Shown here one piece after another: positions 62,250 to 64,000 of a stretch of DNA of 64,000 nt; position 1 is the stretch's first letter, and each line of letters begins with the position of its first letter. Both the position numbers and the translations under genes were made by a program. Below the pieces are notes generated by a model, which saw only the letters and a program-made list of their open reading frames with translations, ran no database searches and was not told the DNA's origin. The stretch is from the NCBI GenBank assembly GCA_946699065.1, contig CAMPDV010000866.1, positions 62,001-126,000 on the forward strand. Reading direction: 5' to 3'. The stretch comes from Loxodes magnus. Lineage: Eukaryota; Ciliophora; Karyorelictea; Loxodida; Loxodidae.

Positions 62250-64000
62250 TTCTTTAAGATGCCACAGATAAAGTAATGAATCTCATATGCACTAATTTAT
62301 TTAAAAATAACATTTTCAAATATAAGCTAATCTTTTATCTTAAAAGATAAAAAACTTTATTTTTAATTTCAACTTAATTACCTTAAATATTAACGTATAT
62401 ATATTTACCTAAACAAAGATATTTTTAAATTTTAAAGCAAAAATTTTAAAAATGTAATCTACTTAATAAGAAAATTAAAGTTTTTTTATCTAAAGAAATA
62501 AAAAACTTTCTATATTAAAATATAATAAAAACTTATTTTCTAAATAAAACTAGTTAATATAATATTTATCAAAGCAAAATTTCGAGAAATGATAAATCTA
62601 TTATGATTAAAAAAATAAATAGCCTTAAATAATCTATTTTTGGTTAAGATGTTAAGATGTTAGATGTTTAATAAAAAACAGCAATATTAAAAATAAAATT
62701 TTAATTATATTGAAATAGATAAATTAAGTATTAAGAAATTTAAAGTAATAAAAAATAATTGTTTCTTAAGTCTAATTAGCAATAAAATGATATTAAATTT
62801 GTTATATTTTATTAATAGAGTAAAATACGATTTACTTGGCTACAAATATAAGTAAATGAAAATATTAAGAATCACATATTTATAAAAAGTAGGAAAAGTA
62901 TAGAAGATACTTAAAAATGTATGGTAACTTAAGTTTCATTTTAGATTATGGTATTTTTAAAGAAATTTAATAATTTTATTTAATAATTTTGAAATATTTC
63001 TATAATTTGTTTTAATCTAATAAACATTTAATATACTTTATTTAATTTAGGAAGTAATGTTAATTAAAAATATGCTTTATATATATATAGTAGAAGAAAA
63101 TATTTTAATTTATTATTTATTTAGTTTAGTTTAAAATAAAAAAGATTAATATTTTTATTTAATTTGCAAAATAAAAATGTAAGCTATTTTAAAGGAGATA
63201 GAGTCTATAATTATTCAGAATACTTTTAATCTTTATAATTAAATTTTTATCTCTTTTGATGCAAAAAATGCAAAACAACGAAACTGAATTAATATATAAT
63301 AAATCTTATTTAAACTTTATTTACCATATCAAAAGAACAAATTGATAGCAATTAATTAAAGCAAAGTAAGATTTAATAATAAGTAAGCTTTTATTTACTA
63401 TAAAATATTTAACTTATATTAAATGGTAAATTTAATATATAAGTTGCTATATAAAATTAATACTTAAAATATAGTTAAATAGTGTTACTAAATTATTATT
63501 GAGTAGTCCATTTAAATTTCTTCATTTCCATAAAAATTATTAGTTTAATTGCAAATAACAAAAAATTGGATCACCAGTCAGAATAAATAATAGGAAATTT
63601 CAAACATATCAGTTTAATCCTGATAAATTTGGTGAATATTTGTATAAAAAATTTGTAAAAATTAGCATTAATAAGAATTATATAAAAAGGTTTTAAATAC
63701 ATTTTTTATATGAAAACTTAGAAAATAATTATTTCAAATAAATTTAAAAAAATAATCAACATACGAGAAAAGCAAGAAATTTACTTTTAACTATAATAAA
63801 ATTAAGATGATATATTCTCAATTATTAATAAGCTTTTTCTTATTTGCTTTAGCTATAATAATTCTAAATTTAAAATTCTATTATAAATGAATTCATTCAC
63901 TTTTGTAATTAAAGAAAGTAAAATTGTAATTATATTTAAAAGTTTAAATTATTAAAGCAGCTATTTAAATAGATCATCAAGTTTTTCTTTTATTTAGTAT
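62250..64000. other. AT-rich spacer, block copy 2, to the window edge
   Basis: Matches 19,730-21,475 with about 1% difference; no gene supported. Confidence 0.6.

Larger units (their letters stand above)
48520..64000. repeat. Large direct duplication, copy 2
   Basis: Matches 1-21,475 in order and orientation and runs off the window end. It has one full 1,255-bp array unit instead of six. Its individual parts are listed separately. Confidence 0.95.

Noticed and set aside
703-63000. Short ATG ORFs under the standard code, e.g. 703-885, 15,736-15,933, 17,894-18,145, 30,520-30,744, 47,743-47,940
   Set aside because: They are rich in Phe, Leu, Ile and Tyr, as any T-rich strand gives, and several lie opposite frames with clear motifs. 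The code evidence shows that standard stops are not stops here.
1-64000. Tetrahymena-type micronuclear DNA with Tlr elements
   Set aside because: TAR = Gln and high AT would fit, but Tetrahymena uses TGA only as stop, while TGA is plainly Trp here.
1-64000. Telomere repeats, rRNA, tRNA genes, riboswitches, origins
   Set aside because: None was recognised on reading either strand; AT-rich tracts alone are not evidence for any of them.

Overview
The window is very AT-rich (roughly 80% by eye) and comes from a ciliate with a rearranged nuclear code. The clearest gene, a 1,539-residue WD40-ankyrin-ion channel protein at 31,362-35,981 (minus), stays open for 4.6 kb only if TAA/TAG mean glutamine and TGA means tryptophan. 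It then ends at a TGA. The conserved Trp column of its WD40 repeats alternates between TGG and TGA, which is direct evidence for TGA = Trp. Gln for TAR plus TGA as both Trp and stop is the code known from karyorelictids such as Loxodes and from Condylostoma; a Loxodes-like karyorelictid is my best guess. A standard-code reading gives mostly false short ORFs here.

Layout. (1) Positions 1-21,475 and 48,520-64,000 are two direct copies of one block, about 2-3% different over most of their length. The match reaches both window edges, so its true ends are unseen. Each copy carries, in order: a Lys/Gln-rich minus-strand ORF, a minus-strand coiled-coil ORF, a plus-strand zinc-knuckle ORF (gag/ORF1-like), an array of a 1,255-bp repeat (six units plus a part in copy 1, one unit plus a part in copy 2), a minus-strand non-LTR retrotransposon (LINE) reverse transcriptase whose long basic tail runs into the array, and a plus-strand Cys-containing ORF. 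(2) Positions 21.5-30 kb and 36.9-48.3 kb hold many old, mostly unrecognised coding remnants: a family starting near GF(F/Y)TTSS (three members), an SDW family (two), a tail-to-tail family with a KELR..EVLR motif (two), and several zinc-knuckle proteins. (3) Positions 31.4-36.0 kb hold the intact channel gene, the only confident host gene. (4) A small GC-rich island at 39.95-40.23 kb reads as a conserved-looking exon.

The most interesting signals are the code evidence inside one gene; the channel fusion with 21 WD40 repeats; the 1,255-bp array, which is almost identical between block copies whose flanks differ by several to more than ten percent; and repeated tail-to-tail pairing of unrelated ORFs.

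Limits. With no fixed stop codon, open frames alone prove little. Protein calls rest on motifs, residue composition, paralogy within the window and survival in both block copies. Frames were read by hand, and boundaries marked approximate may be off by tens of bases. No tRNA, rRNA, CRISPR array, promoter or terminator could be supported.
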